Assembly: GCF_000336555.1 (NCBI RefSeq)
Contig: NZ_KB375281.1
Span: forward strand, 3,509,848 to 3,573,847
DNA length: 64,000 nt
Direction of reading: 5' to 3'
Source: Afipia clevelandensis ATCC 49720
GTDB lineage: Bacteria > Pseudomonadota > Alphaproteobacteria > Rhizobiales > Xanthobacteraceae
This document shows, piece after piece, positions 63,228 to 64,000 of this stretch (the first letter of the stretch is position 1; each line of letters opens with the position of its first letter). The notes beneath the pieces are model-generated. The model had not been told where the DNA came from and did not search any database. It was given only the letters and a program-made list of their open reading frames with translations. Both the position numbers and the translations under genes were made by a program.

Positions 63228-64000
63228 TTACTTGGTGATATCGACGTCCTTGGTTTCCGGCAGGAAGAAGAAGCCGATCACCACGGTAATCAAGGCGAAA
63301 GTCACCGGGTACCAGAGGCCCGCGTAAATATCGCCGGTCGATGCCACGATCGCGAACGAGGTCGCTGGCAACAGACCACCGAACCAGCCGTTGCCGATAT
63401 GGTAGGGCAGCGACATCGAAGTGTAGCGGATCTTGGTCGGGAACAGTTCGACCAGCATTGCCGCGATCGGGCCGTACACCATCGTCACGAAGATCACGAG
63501 GATGAACAGCAGGCCGATGATTGCCGCCACCTGAGGACGGAAGATATCAAACGGACTGGACATCTTCACGATACCGGGTGCGCCGGCCGTCGGATAACCG
63601 GCTTCCTTCACTGCCGCAGCGACAAGCGGATTGCTGGTCTTGGCGTCGGTGTAGGGCACTTCCTTGCCGTTCACCATCACTTTCACACCTGAACCGGCCG
63701 GGCCGGCGCTGGTCGAGTACTTGACCGACGACTGGGCGAGGAACGAACGCGCGGTGTCGCAAGGTGCGGAGAACACGCGGGTGCCGACCGGATTGAACAG
63801 GTCGCCGCAGCCCTTCGGATCCGCCACCACTTCCACCTTCGTCGTTTCGATGGCCTTTTCCAGCGCCGGGTTGGCATTGGTCGAGATCATGCGGAAGATC
63901 GGGAAGAAGGTGAGGGCGGCGATCAGGCAGCCTGCGAGGATGATGGGCTTGCGGCCGATCTTGTCCGACAATGCGCCGAACACGATGAAGAAGCCGGTGC
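63228..64000 (-). CDS. MHS/major facilitator superfamily metabolite transporter (C-terminal part)
   Basis: Only the C-terminal part of about 257 residues is in the window; the 5' end lies beyond the right edge. The loop signature GALSDKIGRKPIILAG near the truncated end and the helices LLFILVIFVTMVYGPIAAML and YPVTFALITVVIGFFFLPE mark a metabolite:H+ symporter of the ProP/ShiA group. VELFPTKIRYTSMSLPYHIG is the family motif before the last helices. A large periplasmic insertion (about 90 residues between helices, with two Cys) is longer than in typical members. The substrate is unknown; a strong terminator lies downstream. Confidence 0.9.
   Translation of the reverse strand, partial: TGFFIVFGALSDKIGRKPIILAGCLIAALTFFPIFRMISTNANPALEKAIETTKVEVVADPKGCGDLFNPVGTRVFSAPCDTARSFLAQSSVKYSTSAGPAGSGVKVMVNGKEVPYTDAKTSNPLVAAAVKEAGYPTAGAPGIVKMSSPFDIFRPQVAAIIGLLFILVIFVTMVYGPIAAMLVELFPTKIRYTSMSLPYHIGNGWFGGLLPATSFAIVASTGDIYAGLWYPVTFALITVVIGFFFLPETKDVDITK

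Overview
The window is a chromosomal segment of an alphaproteobacterium, most likely family Nitrobacteraceae (the Bradyrhizobium/Afipia/Rhodopseudomonas/Nitrobacter group). The evidence is the high G+C content, a class I lysyl-tRNA synthetase, an F0 ATP synthase cluster with split b and b' subunits in the order atpI-atpB-atpE-atpF'-atpF, a cox cluster ordered ctaC-ctaD-ctaB-coxF-ctaG-ctaE followed by DUF983, SURF1, thrC and an M16 peptidase, and a PodJ-like polarity protein. The genus is an inference. I saw no prophage, insertion sequence, CRISPR array or rRNA; the only RNA gene is a tRNA-Gly(CCC).

Layout. 0-8.2 kb is a mixed metabolic and regulatory stretch: a truncated degenerate receiver protein, a leftward SRPBCC-VOC-AraC group, an Ogt-type alkyltransferase, the tRNA, an old-yellow-enzyme, a ketopantoate reductase homologue, a PRC-barrel protein, a flavin dehydrogenase and a small secreted ClpP-fold-like protein. 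8.3-18.7 kb holds a SCO copper chaperone, a membrane glycosyltransferase, a solute-binding protein, a Pr6Pr membrane protein, lysK, ybaK, an S24 repressor, DUF952-pyrD and a MATE exporter. 18.8-27.2 kb contains all four members of the ligase-associated DNA repair set (ATP-dependent ligase, beta-CASP exonuclease, Lhr-Core type DEXH helicase, PdeM phosphoesterase), here split into two diverging pairs around a TPR-methyltransferase and an orphan LivK-like binding protein. 27.3-34.1 kb has an unusual Nramp relative, a TIGR02186-TauE pair and the PodJ-like protein. 34.1-40.3 kb is a fatty-acid beta-oxidation module (TetR regulator, acyl-CoA dehydrogenase, thiolase, bifunctional FadB/J-type protein) with twin operator-like palindromes. 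40.3-43.1 kb is a glutathione module (GST, MarR regulator, GshA). 43.2-47.2 kb has a PAN protein, a thioredoxin-CcdA pair, TldD and an IalB protein. 47.6-54.3 kb is the aa3 cytochrome oxidase operon with its assembly factors, followed by thrC, an M16 peptidase, YbaN, a GNAT and a lipoprotein. 59.0-61.8 kb is the leftward F0 operon. The end holds an HCCA isomerase-like protein, a secreted small protein and a truncated MHS transporter.

Working together: beta-oxidation feeds the respiratory chain, whose terminal oxidase (cox operon plus SCO, CtaG, SURF1 and CtaB) and ATP synthase membrane sector are both here. The sequence also shows several post-transcriptional or operator-like structures inside these operons (atpE-atpF' hairpin, ctaD-ctaB hairpin, fadE-fadA terminator, TetR and MarR operators), reported as findings. 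Starts were reassigned by Shine-Dalgarno position and family length where the longest frame was clearly over-extended. All functional calls rest on reading motifs and general family resemblance; no database search was run.
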